Assembly (NCBI RefSeq): GCF_004341105.1
Contig: NZ_SLZK01000003.1
Coordinates: 868,001 to 932,000, forward strand
Source of the DNA: Rhizobium sp. BK418
Lineage (GTDB): Bacteria; Pseudomonadota; Alphaproteobacteria; Rhizobiales; Rhizobiaceae
Direction of reading: 5' to 3'
Length of the DNA: 64,000 nucleotides
Within the stretch, counting starts at the first letter, position 1. Each line of letters starts with the position of its first letter. Under the pieces are notes generated by a model. The model was not told the origin of the DNA. It was given only the letters and a program-made list of their open reading frames with translations, and did not search any database. Positions 36,098 to 44,747 of this stretch are shown here, in pieces. A program made the position numbers and the translations under genes.

Positions 36098-36853
36098 ATG
36101 TCTGACATTTTGAAGGGAAAGGTCGCACTCGTGACCGGCGGTTCGCGCGGGCTGGGTGCTGCTGCGGCAGAGGCGCTGGCGGAGCAGGGGGCGGATGTCG
36201 CGATCAGCTATGTCGCCTCGGCCGAGAAGGCGGAAGCTGTCGTCGGAAAGCTGCGGGCGAGGGGTGTGCGGGCGCTGGCGATCCAGAGCGATCAGGCGGA
36301 TATGGCAGCGGCCAAGCCGCTGGTCGGCAAGGTCCTCGCCTATTTCGGCAGGCTCGACATCCTCGTCAACAACGCGGCGATTGCCGTGCAGGGCCGGACG
36401 GTCGACGATCCCGAGCTCGATACGGTCAATCTCGATCGCCAGTGGCAGGTCAACGTCATGGGTGCGGTGGCGACGACGCGGGCAGCAGCACAGGTGATCT
36501 CCGATGGCGGGCGGATCATCTTCATCGGCTCGCTGCTCGGCAGCCGCGTGCCGTTCTCGGGAGTTGCCGATTATGCGGGAACGAAGGCTGCGATTTCAGG
36601 CTATGCGAAGGGTGTGGCGCGTGATCTCGGCCGGCGCAACATTACCGTCAACGTCGTTCAGCCCGGCATCATGCCGACGGATATGGCGGCCGATGTGCGC
36701 GACAATCTGCCTGACGCGGTCATGGACCTGCATCCGATCCGGCGCATCGCGACGCTGGAGGAAGTCTCGGCGGCCATCGGTTTCCTGGCCGGGCCGAATG
36801 GCGGCTATATCAGCGGCGGCGTGATCGACATTTCCGGCGGGCTGCAGGTCTGA
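36098..36853 (+). CDS. SDR-family oxidoreductase (FabG-like)
   Basis: A 251-residue classical short-chain dehydrogenase. The cofactor motif TGGSRGLGAAAAEAL lies at residues 13-27, NNAA near 88, the catalytic Ser in IGSLLG and Tyr-x3-Lys in YAGTKAAISGYAKG near 157-161, and the closing GGYISGGVIDISGG is typical. Substrate unknown. ATG 36098 follows an AAGGA site. It is controlled by the divergent TetR protein, judging by the operator. It is ended by the hairpin at 36862-36906. Confidence 0.9.
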   Translation: MSDILKGKVALVTGGSRGLGAAAAEALAEQGADVAISYVASAEKAEAVVGKLRARGVRALAIQSDQADMAAAKPLVGKVLAYFGRLDILVNNAAIAVQGRTVDDPELDTVNLDRQWQVNVMGAVATTRAAAQVISDGGRIIFIGSLLGSRVPFSGVADYAGTKAAISGYAKGVARDLGRRNITVNVVQPGIMPTDMAADVRDNLPDAVMDLHPIRRIATLEEVSAAIGFLAGPNGGYISGGVIDISGGLQV

Positions 36854-36861
36854 AATCAAAA

Positions 36862-36906
36862 CGGCCTGCCGCCTGCGGAGCTGAGAAATTCCGCAGGCGG
36901 CCGTCT
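36862..36906. terminator. Hairpin between convergent SDR and epimerase genes
   Basis: CCGCCTGCGG (36869-36878) pairs perfectly with CCGCAGGCGG (36891-36900), with outer ACGGC/GCCGT pairs adding to the stem. AAAA lies on the left and CTTG on the right. It sits between convergent stops and would end both transcripts. Confidence 0.65.
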
Positions 36907-36917
36907 TGTGAGACCGG

Positions 36918-37817
36918 TCAGGCCGCAAGGCTGCCGTAGTCCATCGCGTCGAGATCGGCGATCAGGCCGGGTCCGGTTGGGTGCCAGCCGAGGATGCGGC
37001 GGGTCTTTTCGCTCGATGCCGGGAAGTCGAGACCGGCAAACATTGCCATCCAGCCGAAATGTTCGGCTGCCTTTTCCGGCTCAAGCGAGATAACGGGCAG
37101 TTTCAGGCCGCGGCCCAGCGCCTCGGCGATCTCGCGCATCGTCACACCTTCCTCGTCGACGGCATTGTAGCGGGCACCAGGTTCGCCGCGTTCGATCGCA
37201 AGGCGATAGAGCAGGGCGACATCGAGCAGATGGGCTGCCGGGAAGCGGTTGCGGCCTTCGCCGACATAGGCGGATGCGCCCTTGGCTCTCGATATTTCGA
37301 TGAGCGGCGAGACGAGGCCCTGCTTGAACGTGTTGTGGACCTGCGGAAGGCGCATGACGGAGACGTTGACGCCCTGATCAAGCAGGGCATTGCCGGCAAG
37401 CTCGGAAGCGATGCGCGGGTTCGGATGCTCGATGTTGAAGACATCCTCGCTCGCCGGTTCGCCGAGATGGGCATTGCCGATGCCGGTGCCGGAGGTGATG
37501 AGGAGGGGGCGGTTCGAGCCTTTCAGGGCCTCGCCCATCGCCGCGATGACGCGACCGTCCTTCTGGCAATTCTCGACGAAGCGGGAAAAATCATGGTCGA
37601 AGGCCGTATGGATGACGGCATCGGCCTTCTCGACGCCGGCTCGCACGCTTTCGGGCTCTTCCAGCACGCCGCGGTGGACCTCGACGCCGGCTGCTTCGAG
37701 CGTTTTCGCGCCGGCGTCGGAACGGGTCATGCCGATGACATGATGGCCTGCCTTCTGGAGTTCCGGCACGATGGCCGAGCCGATGAAGCCGGTGGCGCCG
37801 GTGAGGAATATGCGCAT
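36918..37817 (-). CDS. NAD(P)-dependent epimerase/dehydratase-like SDR
   Basis: A 299-residue extended/atypical SDR. The glycine motif GATGFIGSAIVPEL lies at residues 7-20, a serine-containing strand (LLITSGTG) near 105 follows, and the C-terminal half resembles NmrA/NAD-binding epimerases of bacterial redox roles. The ATG at 37817 has AAGGAG upstream. It is divergent from the XRE/MmyB regulator at 37915, with a palindrome between them, so the regulator probably controls it. Confidence 0.85.
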   Translation of the reverse strand: MRIFLTGATGFIGSAIVPELQKAGHHVIGMTRSDAGAKTLEAAGVEVHRGVLEEPESVRAGVEKADAVIHTAFDHDFSRFVENCQKDGRVIAAMGEALKGSNRPLLITSGTGIGNAHLGEPASEDVFNIEHPNPRIASELAGNALLDQGVNVSVMRLPQVHNTFKQGLVSPLIEISRAKGASAYVGEGRNRFPAAHLLDVALLYRLAIERGEPGARYNAVDEEGVTMREIAEALGRGLKLPVISLEPEKAAEHFGWMAMFAGLDFPASSEKTRRILGWHPTGPGLIADLDAMDYGSLAA

Positions 37818-37870
37818 GTCGTGTCTCCTTATTGCGAAGAAGCCCACTATTGCGCTATGTTTTATGCTGT

Positions 37871-37886
37871 TAAAGTAGTGACTTTA
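37871..37886. promoter_or_regulatory. Operator-like palindrome between epimerase and XRE genes
   Basis: TAAAGT (37871-37876) and ACTTTA (37881-37886) are perfect complements around a four-base centre, directly before a consensus -10 TATAAT at 37893-37898. The location fits a site used by the XRE/MmyB protein at its own and the divergent promoter. Confidence 0.5.
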
Positions 37887-37914
37887 TCCTATTATAATGG
37901 CTAACAGGAACAGT

Positions 37915-38751
37915 ATGAGCACTGACGCCAACGCTCTTGGCACCTTCCTTCGCGACCGCCGCACGCGCCTCGATCCGGCCGTATTCGGTTTTTCCGGGCG
38001 CCGGCGCACGCCGGGCTTGAGGCGGGAAGAGGTGGCACAGCGCGCCAATATCAGCCCGACCTGGTACACATGGCTGGAGCAGGGACGGGGCGGAGCGCCA
38101 TCGGCCGACGTCCTGAACCGGATCGCCAATGGCCTGATGCTGACCGAGCCGGAGCGCGAGCATCTCTTCATCCTCGGCCTCGGCCGGCCGCCCGAGGTGC
38201 GCTACCGCGCGGTGGAGGGCATCAGCCCACGCCTGCAGCGTCTCATCGATACGCTGGAGGTGAGCCCGGCGCTGGTGCGCACGCCCGCCTGGGACATCGT
38301 TGCCTGGAACCGGGCGGCGACCGTCGTCATGACCGATTACGGCAAGCTTGCACCCGAAGACCGCAACGTCCTGCGTCTGCTCTTCTGCAACCCCAATGTC
38401 CGCAACGTCCAGCATGACTGGGAAACCATGGCCCGCTTCGTCGTCGGCGCCTTTCGGGCGGATGCAGCGCGCGCCGGCGCGACCTCGGAGATATCAGCGC
38501 TGGTCGAGGAGCTCAGCCTCGCCAGTCCCGAATTCAAGAGGATCTGGCAGGAGAACGACGTGATCTCCCATGGCGAGGGTACCAAACGGCTGAGACATCC
38601 CGTTCTTGGCGATATCGCGCTGGAATATTCGAGCTTTGCCATCGACGGCCGGCCGGATCTCAATATGGTCGTCTACAATCCCGTCGATCCCGATGTCGCC
38701 AAGCGCATTCGCAAGCTGGTCGCGGAGGAGAAAGACCGCGGGGCGCTTTAG
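37915..38751 (+). CDS. XRE-family regulator with MmyB-like ligand domain
   Basis: A 278-residue regulator. The N-terminal XRE helix-turn-helix (LRREEVAQRANISPTWYTWLEQGR; key residues about 42-60) is followed by the MmyB-like domain that starts PRLQRLIDTLEVSPALVRTPAWDIVAWN (key residues W-D-x-x-A-W-N) and extends to the end. The family is common in actinobacteria and rhizobia and regulates adjacent SDR or epimerase genes, as here. ATG 37915 has AGGAAC upstream; ATG 37897 overlaps the TATAAT -10 and is less likely. Confidence 0.88.
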   Translation: MSTDANALGTFLRDRRTRLDPAVFGFSGRRRTPGLRREEVAQRANISPTWYTWLEQGRGGAPSADVLNRIANGLMLTEPEREHLFILGLGRPPEVRYRAVEGISPRLQRLIDTLEVSPALVRTPAWDIVAWNRAATVVMTDYGKLAPEDRNVLRLLFCNPNVRNVQHDWETMARFVVGAFRADAARAGATSEISALVEELSLASPEFKRIWQENDVISHGEGTKRLRHPVLGDIALEYSSFAIDGRPDLNMVVYNPVDPDVAKRIRKLVAEEKDRGAL

Positions 38752-38826
38752 AGCCTTTCCTGGTTAGATTGCGGCATTCTGGCGAGCATCTTTGCGCCAG
38801 GATCAAAGGCGATCGGCTCGGACGTA

Positions 38827-39945
38827 CTAGGCACGCCTGCGCAGCGTGAACACCGTCAGTTCCGAAGGCCGGCCGAGCCGCAGCGCAAAGCCGGGCCAAA
38901 GTGCAGTTCCATTATTCACGTAGAGATACATGCCGCCGACCTCGTAGAGGCCGGAGACGAAGCCTCCATTGGCGCGGGCGACCAGGCGATCGAGGCCGAG
39001 GATCATGCCGCCATGGGTATGGCCGGACAGTTGCAGCGCGATGCCTCGCTTTGCCGTTTCAGCTGCCATTCTCGGCTGATGATCGAGGAGAATGACCGGG
39101 GCTCCGGGCGGAGCGCCGTTCAATGCCGCCGCAAGATCGGGATTCGGCATGATTCTCCCGAAAGCCGCAAGATCCGTCACGCCGGCAATGACGATGCGAT
39201 CAGCACCGCGCGCGATGACCGCATGTTCATTCGTCAGCATGCGCATGCCAAGGCTGGCGTTGTGCTCTATCCAGTCGTCATAGCCGAAATAATATTCGTG
39301 ATTGCCGGGGATGGCGAAAATGCCGTCGGGTGCCTGGAGCCTCGCCAGCGGGGCGATATCGCCGCGGCGCCTCTCCAGGCGGCCGTCGATGAAATCGCCG
39401 GTCACGACAATCAGATCGGCGTCCAGCTCATTGGCTTTCTTCACGACAGTTTCCGCCCAGGAGACCGGAAAGAGGCGGCTGAGGTGGAGGTCGGTCAATT
39501 GCAGGACGCGGTAGCCGTCAAAACTTTCGGGGAGATCCTTGATTGGTATCTCGACATTCTTCACGGGCGGAATGCGCACGGCTCCAGCGACGCCGAAAGC
39601 GGCCAGGCCAAAGGCCGCGAGCCCGATGCCATAGCGGATCTCGGGGGGCACTGCCGGCAATTGCCCCTCCACGAGAGCAAGGACGAGTGAGGCGGCATCG
39701 AGCGCGATCTGGAAGACTGCCAGCAGGAGCGTCGCGCCGAAGAGGAAATTCAGCACGATAATCAGCGGGCGCGGATATTCGGGCGCGAAGACGGAACCTG
39801 ACGAGATACGGTTCAGCAGGACCTGCTGGGAGCCGACTAGGAGCACTCCGGCAGCGAGGACCTTGGCGGGCCATATCCAAGGCAGGGGCAGAAGAAAGCG
39901 GAGAACGACCAACAGCCAGGGGAGCCCGAGGACAACATGAAACAT
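38827..39945 (-). CDS. Membrane-anchored metallophosphoesterase
   Basis: A 372-residue protein. The N-terminal ~125 residues hold four to five hydrophobic helices (the YaeI/YkuE-like membrane anchor). The rest is a calcineurin-type metallophosphoesterase with DLHLSRLF near 152, GDFIDGRLERRRGD near 182, GNHEYY near 213 and the late SGHTHGG near 305, which bind two metals. Relatives act on lipids or phosphodiesters at the outer face of the inner membrane. Substrate unknown. It is a single gene. Confidence 0.87.
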   Translation of the reverse strand: MFHVVLGLPWLLVVLRFLLPLPWIWPAKVLAAGVLLVGSQQVLLNRISSGSVFAPEYPRPLIIVLNFLFGATLLLAVFQIALDAASLVLALVEGQLPAVPPEIRYGIGLAAFGLAAFGVAGAVRIPPVKNVEIPIKDLPESFDGYRVLQLTDLHLSRLFPVSWAETVVKKANELDADLIVVTGDFIDGRLERRRGDIAPLARLQAPDGIFAIPGNHEYYFGYDDWIEHNASLGMRMLTNEHAVIARGADRIVIAGVTDLAAFGRIMPNPDLAAALNGAPPGAPVILLDHQPRMAAETAKRGIALQLSGHTHGGMILGLDRLVARANGGFVSGLYEVGGMYLYVNNGTALWPGFALRLGRPSELTVFTLRRRA

Positions 39946-40145
39946 GTAAATATGCCTGTGATTATCCTGGGTTACGGGCCGGAGTGAAGAGAATGAATCC
40001 GATGATTTGGGGAATGTGGGTGTCTAGAGCCGGCTGCGCAAGGACCTTTCTGAGACCTCGGAGCGCCACATGCAAGCGAGGCTTTTTGTCAGGTATTCCG
40101 GGGCTCGCTGTCTCCAACATATCCTTCGCGCCGGAACCGATGGGT

Positions 40146-41039
40146 TCAGCCTTGCTTCTGCGCCTCGATGAGCAGCCAGTCTATGACGGTATCGAGGGCC
40201 GGGGATTTCCGGTAGCGAGGCCAGACGAGATAGAAGTCCGATGGACCGCGCAGCGTGCCTTCGAAGACGCGCTGCAACCGGCCTTTCTCAAGATCGTCGG
40301 CGACGAATCCGCGGTTTGCAAGGGCGATGCCCTGGCCGGCAATGGCCGCTTCGATCGCGTGTGAGGTTTGTGAAAAGCTGATGCCCTTGAAGTAAGGGCT
40401 TTTGCTGTTGGCGAAGTAGCGTTCGACGAATTCCGGCCAGAAATTATGAGCGTCATGCAGCAGCGGATAGGCAGCCAGTTCTTCCCCCGTGCGCGGCGCC
40501 GGCCTTCCGGCAAGCAGCAGGGGGCTGCAGACGGCGACGATCTCCTGCTCGAAGAGAAGCTCGGCGTTGAGACCCGGTCCGAAGGGCGGGCGGCCATAGC
40601 GCACTGCAAGATCCACCCCATCGACCTGAAAGTTCGAGAGGCGCTCGACAGCGAGGATGTGAAGGTCAAGATCGGGGTGCAGAGCGGTGAAATCGGGCAG
40701 ACGCGGGATCAGCCATTTGGAGGCGAAGGTCGGCGTCGTGCTGATCGTCAGCTTGATCGCCTGCGGTTTCAATTCGCCGGTTGCCCGCGCGATGATCTCG
40801 AAGGCGCGCCTGATATCGGCAATATAGCGGCGGCCTTCTGATGTCAGCGCCAGCGTGCGCGGCAGGCGTTCGAAGAGGTTCATTCCGAGCTGTGCTTCGA
40901 GACCGCGAACCTGCTGGGCGACAGCACCCTGGGTGACGCCGAGTTCCTCGGCTGCCAGCCGGAAGTTCAGGTGGCGCGCGGCGACCTCGAAAGCCTTAAG
41001 GCCGTTGAGGGAGGGAAGATTTCCGATGACATCGCTCAT
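40146..41039 (-). CDS. LysR-family regulator (GcvA-like)
   Basis: A 297-residue LysR protein of the GcvA/AmpR-like subgroup: LNGLKAFEVAARHLNFRLAAEELGVTQGAVAQQVRGLE near residues 10-46 (key LAAEELGVTQGAVAQQV) with the FERLPRTLALTSEGR wing and an effector domain. It is divergent from the SDR gene at 41175 with 135 bases between, so it is the probable regulator of that gene. Confidence 0.88.
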   Translation of the reverse strand: MSDVIGNLPSLNGLKAFEVAARHLNFRLAAEELGVTQGAVAQQVRGLEAQLGMNLFERLPRTLALTSEGRRYIADIRRAFEIIARATGELKPQAIKLTISTTPTFASKWLIPRLPDFTALHPDLDLHILAVERLSNFQVDGVDLAVRYGRPPFGPGLNAELLFEQEIVAVCSPLLLAGRPAPRTGEELAAYPLLHDAHNFWPEFVERYFANSKSPYFKGISFSQTSHAIEAAIAGQGIALANRGFVADDLEKGRLQRVFEGTLRGPSDFYLVWPRYRKSPALDTVIDWLLIEAQKQG

Positions 41040-41174
41040 TCGATATTCTTGTCGTTAGGGATAGTTTTTCTACTGGTAAAGAGAAGGAGAACTGTTTCGT
41101 CGATGTGTTACGGACATGGTACCTTGCTGCTTTCCAGCGATCAATCAAGGTCGCGAATCGTGGAGGGCATCTGC

Positions 41175-41879
41175 ATGTCAGTAGAAAAAGTGGCTATTAT
41201 CACCGCAGGCGGCAGCGGCATGGGGGCCGAGAGCGCAAGGCGTCTTGCAGCCGATGGCTACAAGGTCGCGATCCTGTCCTCGTCGGGCAAGGGGGAGGCG
41301 CTTTCGAAGGAACTCGGCGGTGTCGGCGTGACCGGCTCCAACCAGTCGAATGACGACCTGAAACGGCTGGTCGATGCGGCCATGAAGGAATGGGGGCGCA
41401 TCGACGTTCTCGTCAACAGCGCCGGCCACGGGCCGCGCGCACCGCTGAATGAGATCACCGACGAGCAGTGGCATACGGCCATGGATGTCTACCTGATGAA
41501 CGTCATCCGTCCGGTGCGGCTGGTGACGCCGATCATGCAGGCGCAGAAAAAGGGCGCGATCGTCAATATCTCGACGGCCTGGGTCTTCGAGCCGTCGACG
41601 ATGTTCCCGACCTCGGCGGTCTTTCGTGCCGGCCTTGCCGCCTATACAAAGCTCTTTGCCGACACCTATGCGGCCGAAAATATTCGCATGAACAACGTGC
41701 TGCCCGGCTGGATCGACAGCCTGCCGGCAACCGAGGAGCGGCGCGAGAACGTGCCGATGAAGCGTTATGGAACGAGTGCCGAAGTGGCGGCCACGATTGC
41801 TTTTCTGGTGTCGGACGGGGCGGGCTACATTACCGGGCAGAGCCTGAAGGTGGACGGCGGGTTGATGCGGTCGGTTTGA
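41175..41879 (+). CDS. SDR-family protein lacking the catalytic Tyr/Lys motif
   Basis: A 234-residue SDR. The cofactor motif ITAGGSGMGAESARRLA (residues 9-24) and NSAG are present, but the usual YxxxK is replaced by SAVFRAGLAAY (around 148-158): no Tyr-x3-Lys is visible. The closing segment GYITGQSLKVDGGLMRSV is standard. This is a known atypical SDR group; it may bind NAD(P) without normal catalysis or use other residues. GGAGGG precedes the ATG. It is divergent from the LysR gene. Confidence 0.85.
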   Translation: MSVEKVAIITAGGSGMGAESARRLAADGYKVAILSSSGKGEALSKELGGVGVTGSNQSNDDLKRLVDAAMKEWGRIDVLVNSAGHGPRAPLNEITDEQWHTAMDVYLMNVIRPVRLVTPIMQAQKKGAIVNISTAWVFEPSTMFPTSAVFRAGLAAYTKLFADTYAAENIRMNNVLPGWIDSLPATEERRENVPMKRYGTSAEVAATIAFLVSDGAGYITGQSLKVDGGLMRSV

Positions 41880-41976
41880 AACGGGCCGGTCGGGCGGCTG
41901 GGCGCGACGGCTTGAACTCTTTCGCTCTCAGCCTATTGTCCGGCTGTGAACGCGACGATCGAGAAGGCTAGATGCC

Positions 41977-42192
41977 ATGCACAAATTCACTGTGTCCATC
42001 ACCCGAGAGATCGAGGCCGATACCGCGGAGGAAGCCGCGCTTCTCCTCTATCAGGAGCTCGCCAGGGAAGCGCCGCCCCTTCACTACCTGATCATGGACG
42101 AGACGAAGAGGGCAACCGGCCTGACGCTGGATCGGGAAAAGGCAGATGAATTTGCCGCTGCCGATCACACCGCTGATCCTGGTAATTGGTAG
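41977..42192 (+). CDS. Small hypothetical protein (71 residues)
   Basis: A 71-residue acidic protein (FTVSITREIEADTAEEAALLLYQELAR...). The pattern of a beta strand, an Ala/Glu-rich helix and another strand resembles small all-alpha/beta domains in rhizobial genomes, but no family is recognised. A GAGAAGG site lies upstream. It ends 19 bases before the convergent receptor gene's stop. Confidence 0.6.
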   Translation: MHKFTVSITREIEADTAEEAALLLYQELAREAPPLHYLIMDETKRATGLTLDREKADEFAAADHTADPGNW

Positions 42193-42211
42193 GCCGGCCG
42201 GGCGGTATCCA

Positions 42212-43345
42212 TCACTTTTTCTCGCCCAGATATCGGAACAGGGTCTCTTTCCACGCGTCGTCATGGATCGCTTCGAGAATGGCGACATCGATCGCCTTGC
42301 GGTAGCGACTGCCGGCCGGCATGGCCATGCCGTGGTTTTGCGGTTCGAAGACCGTGTCCAGCACCTTAACGCTTCCGGCAAACTCTTGCGCGGCCGTCCA
42401 GGCCAACAGCGGCTTGTCGTAGACGAAGGCGTCGATGGAACCGGAGGCGAGAGCCCTGAAGCCGTCCTGCACCTTGTCGAAATCCCGGTGCCGGATGCGT
42501 TCGCCGTCGAGATATCCCGTCGTTGCCGATCCCGCGACCGCGCCGACGCGCACCCTTGGCAGATCCTCGACGCCATTCACCAGTCCCCTGATCTGACGCG
42601 TGGTCAGCGCTGATGTAACGCTTGCGGTAAAGACCGCGATGGTGATGATCGAGACGACCATCCAGATAATCGCCAACATGCGTCCGGCAAGTGTCTTCGG
42701 CCCGCGATGGCCGGTGCTTGCCTGCGTCATCGCTTCGGCGGACCACCAGATGCTGGCGCCGAGGCCCCGGGCCGCGCCGCCGCCGAAATCCTCGTTGTGG
42801 CGGTGCTCGAACAGCCAGATCAAGGCTCCCACGGCCAGCGAAATGCCGATCAGGGCGCCAACCGCCTGCAAGAAGCCGAGCGAGGTCATCGTCCGGATGA
42901 TCTCGTGCCAGACGGAAATGCTCTGGACGGAGACGGCTATGCCGAGGCCGGTGTCGTAGAAGGGCTGCGAGAAATCGACATTGCGCTCCCGTTCGGCGGT
43001 GATGGTGATGGCCGCGACCGAGACGTCATAGTCGCCGCGCTTCGTCGCATCGAGAAGGCTCTGGACGGAGGGCTCCTCGACCAGCCGGTATTTGACGCCG
43101 AGCTTGCCGGCGACCTGTTGCCATAGATCGATCGAAAGGCCCGTCCAGGCGCCATCCGGCCCCTTGATCGCGAAGGGCGGGGCTTGCTTGGTGCCGATTA
43201 CCAGTTCGCGGTCCGGAAACTCGGCCGGGGCGGCAGGGGCACTGCGGGGAAGACATGCAGGCAAACAGATGAGAAAGACCGCCATGACAGCCGTCAGCCT
43301 GCCGTGCTTCTTCCTGCCTGGCGGGTGCGGAGTATTCGCTGTCAT
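42212..43345 (-). CDS. Bacterial ionotropic-glutamate-receptor-like channel
   Basis: A 377-residue protein. Order: signal peptide; first half of a solute-binding domain (ELVIGTKQAPPFAIKGPDGAWTG; key PPFA); hydrophobic helix near 150-175; a pore-loop segment (ASIWWSAEAMTQASTGHRGPKT); a second helix (AIIWMVVSIITIAVFTASVTSAL) ending in a SYTANL-like FTASVTSALT motif; then the second half of the binding domain. This is the architecture of bacterial GluR0-type amino-acid-gated channels. The GluR0 filter TVGYG is not present, so ion selectivity is uncertain. An amino-acid ligand is likely, sensed in the periplasm. Confidence 0.83.
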   Translation of the reverse strand: MTANTPHPPGRKKHGRLTAVMAVFLICLPACLPRSAPAAPAEFPDRELVIGTKQAPPFAIKGPDGAWTGLSIDLWQQVAGKLGVKYRLVEEPSVQSLLDATKRGDYDVSVAAITITAERERNVDFSQPFYDTGLGIAVSVQSISVWHEIIRTMTSLGFLQAVGALIGISLAVGALIWLFEHRHNEDFGGGAARGLGASIWWSAEAMTQASTGHRGPKTLAGRMLAIIWMVVSIITIAVFTASVTSALTTRQIRGLVNGVEDLPRVRVGAVAGSATTGYLDGERIRHRDFDKVQDGFRALASGSIDAFVYDKPLLAWTAAQEFAGSVKVLDTVFEPQNHGMAMPAGSRYRKAIDVAILEAIHDDAWKETLFRYLGEKK

Positions 43346-43675
43346 GAACCCTTCCCCGTCTTATGGCTCCGGTATTCAGAGGCTGCCGTACGATCGCCGC
43401 CTGCTCGTCTCGCCGCTGATGCAGACGCAGAACCTGCCGATGGTGAACTGCTCGCGCGGGTTTACGATCATCCTGGACGGCGCAGGCATCCGGCAAGTAC
43501 GCAACTGTAAATGTAACGTTCGTTCCCGATTACAAGCGCCGGACAATTCCTGAGCCCAACTCACAAGCCTTTCCGGCATTCGGCCGCTAATCCGGATAAT
43601 CCGGCGGCGCTATATCCCCGTCGGCGCGGCCTCCCGCGCTCTCTGTTTCCAACAGCTTCTGCAAGGGACAAGCCA
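43346..43675. other. Intergenic stretch of 330 bases
   Basis: No gene seen. It holds the leader of the receptor gene on the left and of the alcohol dehydrogenase on the right. Near 43590-43612 a short ATCCGGAT palindrome overlaps a partial repeat (AATCCGGATAATCCGG), which may be a regulator site. Confidence 0.4.
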
Positions 43676-44734
43676 TTGAGAACCTCAGGATATGCCGCAA
43701 CCGATGCGAATACGCCGCTGCAACCTTTCTCCTTCGATCGCCGGGAATTGCGTCCCGAGGACGTGGCGATCGACATCCTCTATTGCGGGGTCTGCCACAC
43801 GGACCTGCACATGACCCGCAACGACTGGGGCTTTTCAGCCTATCCGGTCGTGCCGGGGCATGAGATCGTCGGGCGTGTTTCGGCCGTCGGCAGTGCTGTG
43901 TCGCGCTTCAGGGCGGGCGATAATGTCGCTGTCGGCACCATCGTCGACAGCTGCATGGAGTGCCCCAACTGCCGGCGCAATGAAGAACAGATGTGCTACA
44001 AGGGCGTCACTGTCACCTATAACGGCCGGGATCGGGTGACGGGCGAGACCACCTATGGCGGCTATTCCGATCATATCGTCGTGCGCGAGGAATTCGTGCT
44101 CAGGGTGCCGGATGGGCTGGATCTTGCGCGCGTCGGGCCGCTGCTCTGCGCGGGGATCACCACCTATTCGCCGCTGCGCACGTGGAATGTCGGCCCGGGC
44201 AGCCGGGTGGGCGTGATCGGGCTTGGCGGGCTCGGGCATCTGGCGGTGAAATTCGCCTCTGCACTGGGCGCCGAAGTGACGGTGCTGACGCGCTCGGAGG
44301 GCAAGATCGGCACGGCGCGCGCACTCGGCGCCGACAAGGTGCTGCTGTCGACCGATGCGGCGCAGATGGAGGCGGCCGCCTTTGCCTTCGACGTGATCAT
44401 CGATACCGTGCCCTATGAGCATGATCTCGGCCCCTATCTCAACCTGCTCGATTCGGACGGAACGCTTGTCATTGCCGGCTCGCTGGTCGATACGCCCAAA
44501 TTCAGCAACCTGCCGCTGATCAAGGGGCGCCGGCGCATCGCGGGCACGCCGAGCGGCGGGATCAAAGAGACGCAAGAGATGCTGGATTTCTGCGGCCGCA
44601 GAAATATCCTGCCGGAATGCGAGATGATCGCCATGGGCGATATCGCCAGAGCCTTCGAACGGCTGGAGCGGGGCGATGTGCGCTACCGTTTCGTCATCGA
44701 CATGGCGACGATGCCGGCTGCACAGGCCGCCTGA
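43676..44734 (+). CDS. Zinc-dependent alcohol dehydrogenase (YahK/AdhC-like)
   Basis: A 352-residue MDR-family dehydrogenase. Catalytic zinc ligands CGVCHTDLH (Cys near 38) and GHEIVGRV (His near 61), a structural-zinc Cys cluster (CMECPNCRRNEEQMC near 92-106) and the Rossmann VGVIGLGGLGHLAVKFA near 178 are all present. It is the YahK-type broad aldehyde reductase, NADPH-linked in relatives. The start is TTG at 43676 (aligning with the family's MKTYGYA start) with AAGGG upstream. It converges with the LysR gene at 44748. Confidence 0.88.
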   Translation: MRTSGYAATDANTPLQPFSFDRRELRPEDVAIDILYCGVCHTDLHMTRNDWGFSAYPVVPGHEIVGRVSAVGSAVSRFRAGDNVAVGTIVDSCMECPNCRRNEEQMCYKGVTVTYNGRDRVTGETTYGGYSDHIVVREEFVLRVPDGLDLARVGPLLCAGITTYSPLRTWNVGPGSRVGVIGLGGLGHLAVKFASALGAEVTVLTRSEGKIGTARALGADKVLLSTDAAQMEAAAFAFDVIIDTVPYEHDLGPYLNLLDSDGTLVIAGSLVDTPKFSNLPLIKGRRRIAGTPSGGIKETQEMLDFCGRRNILPECEMIAMGDIARAFERLERGDVRYRFVIDMATMPAAQAA

Positions 44735-44747
44735 TCTCCCAAAATTG

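Noticed and set aside
43590..43612. Partial ATCCGGATAATCCGG repeat before the alcohol dehydrogenase
   Set aside because: Too short and imperfect to call an operator, and no divergent regulator is adjacent.
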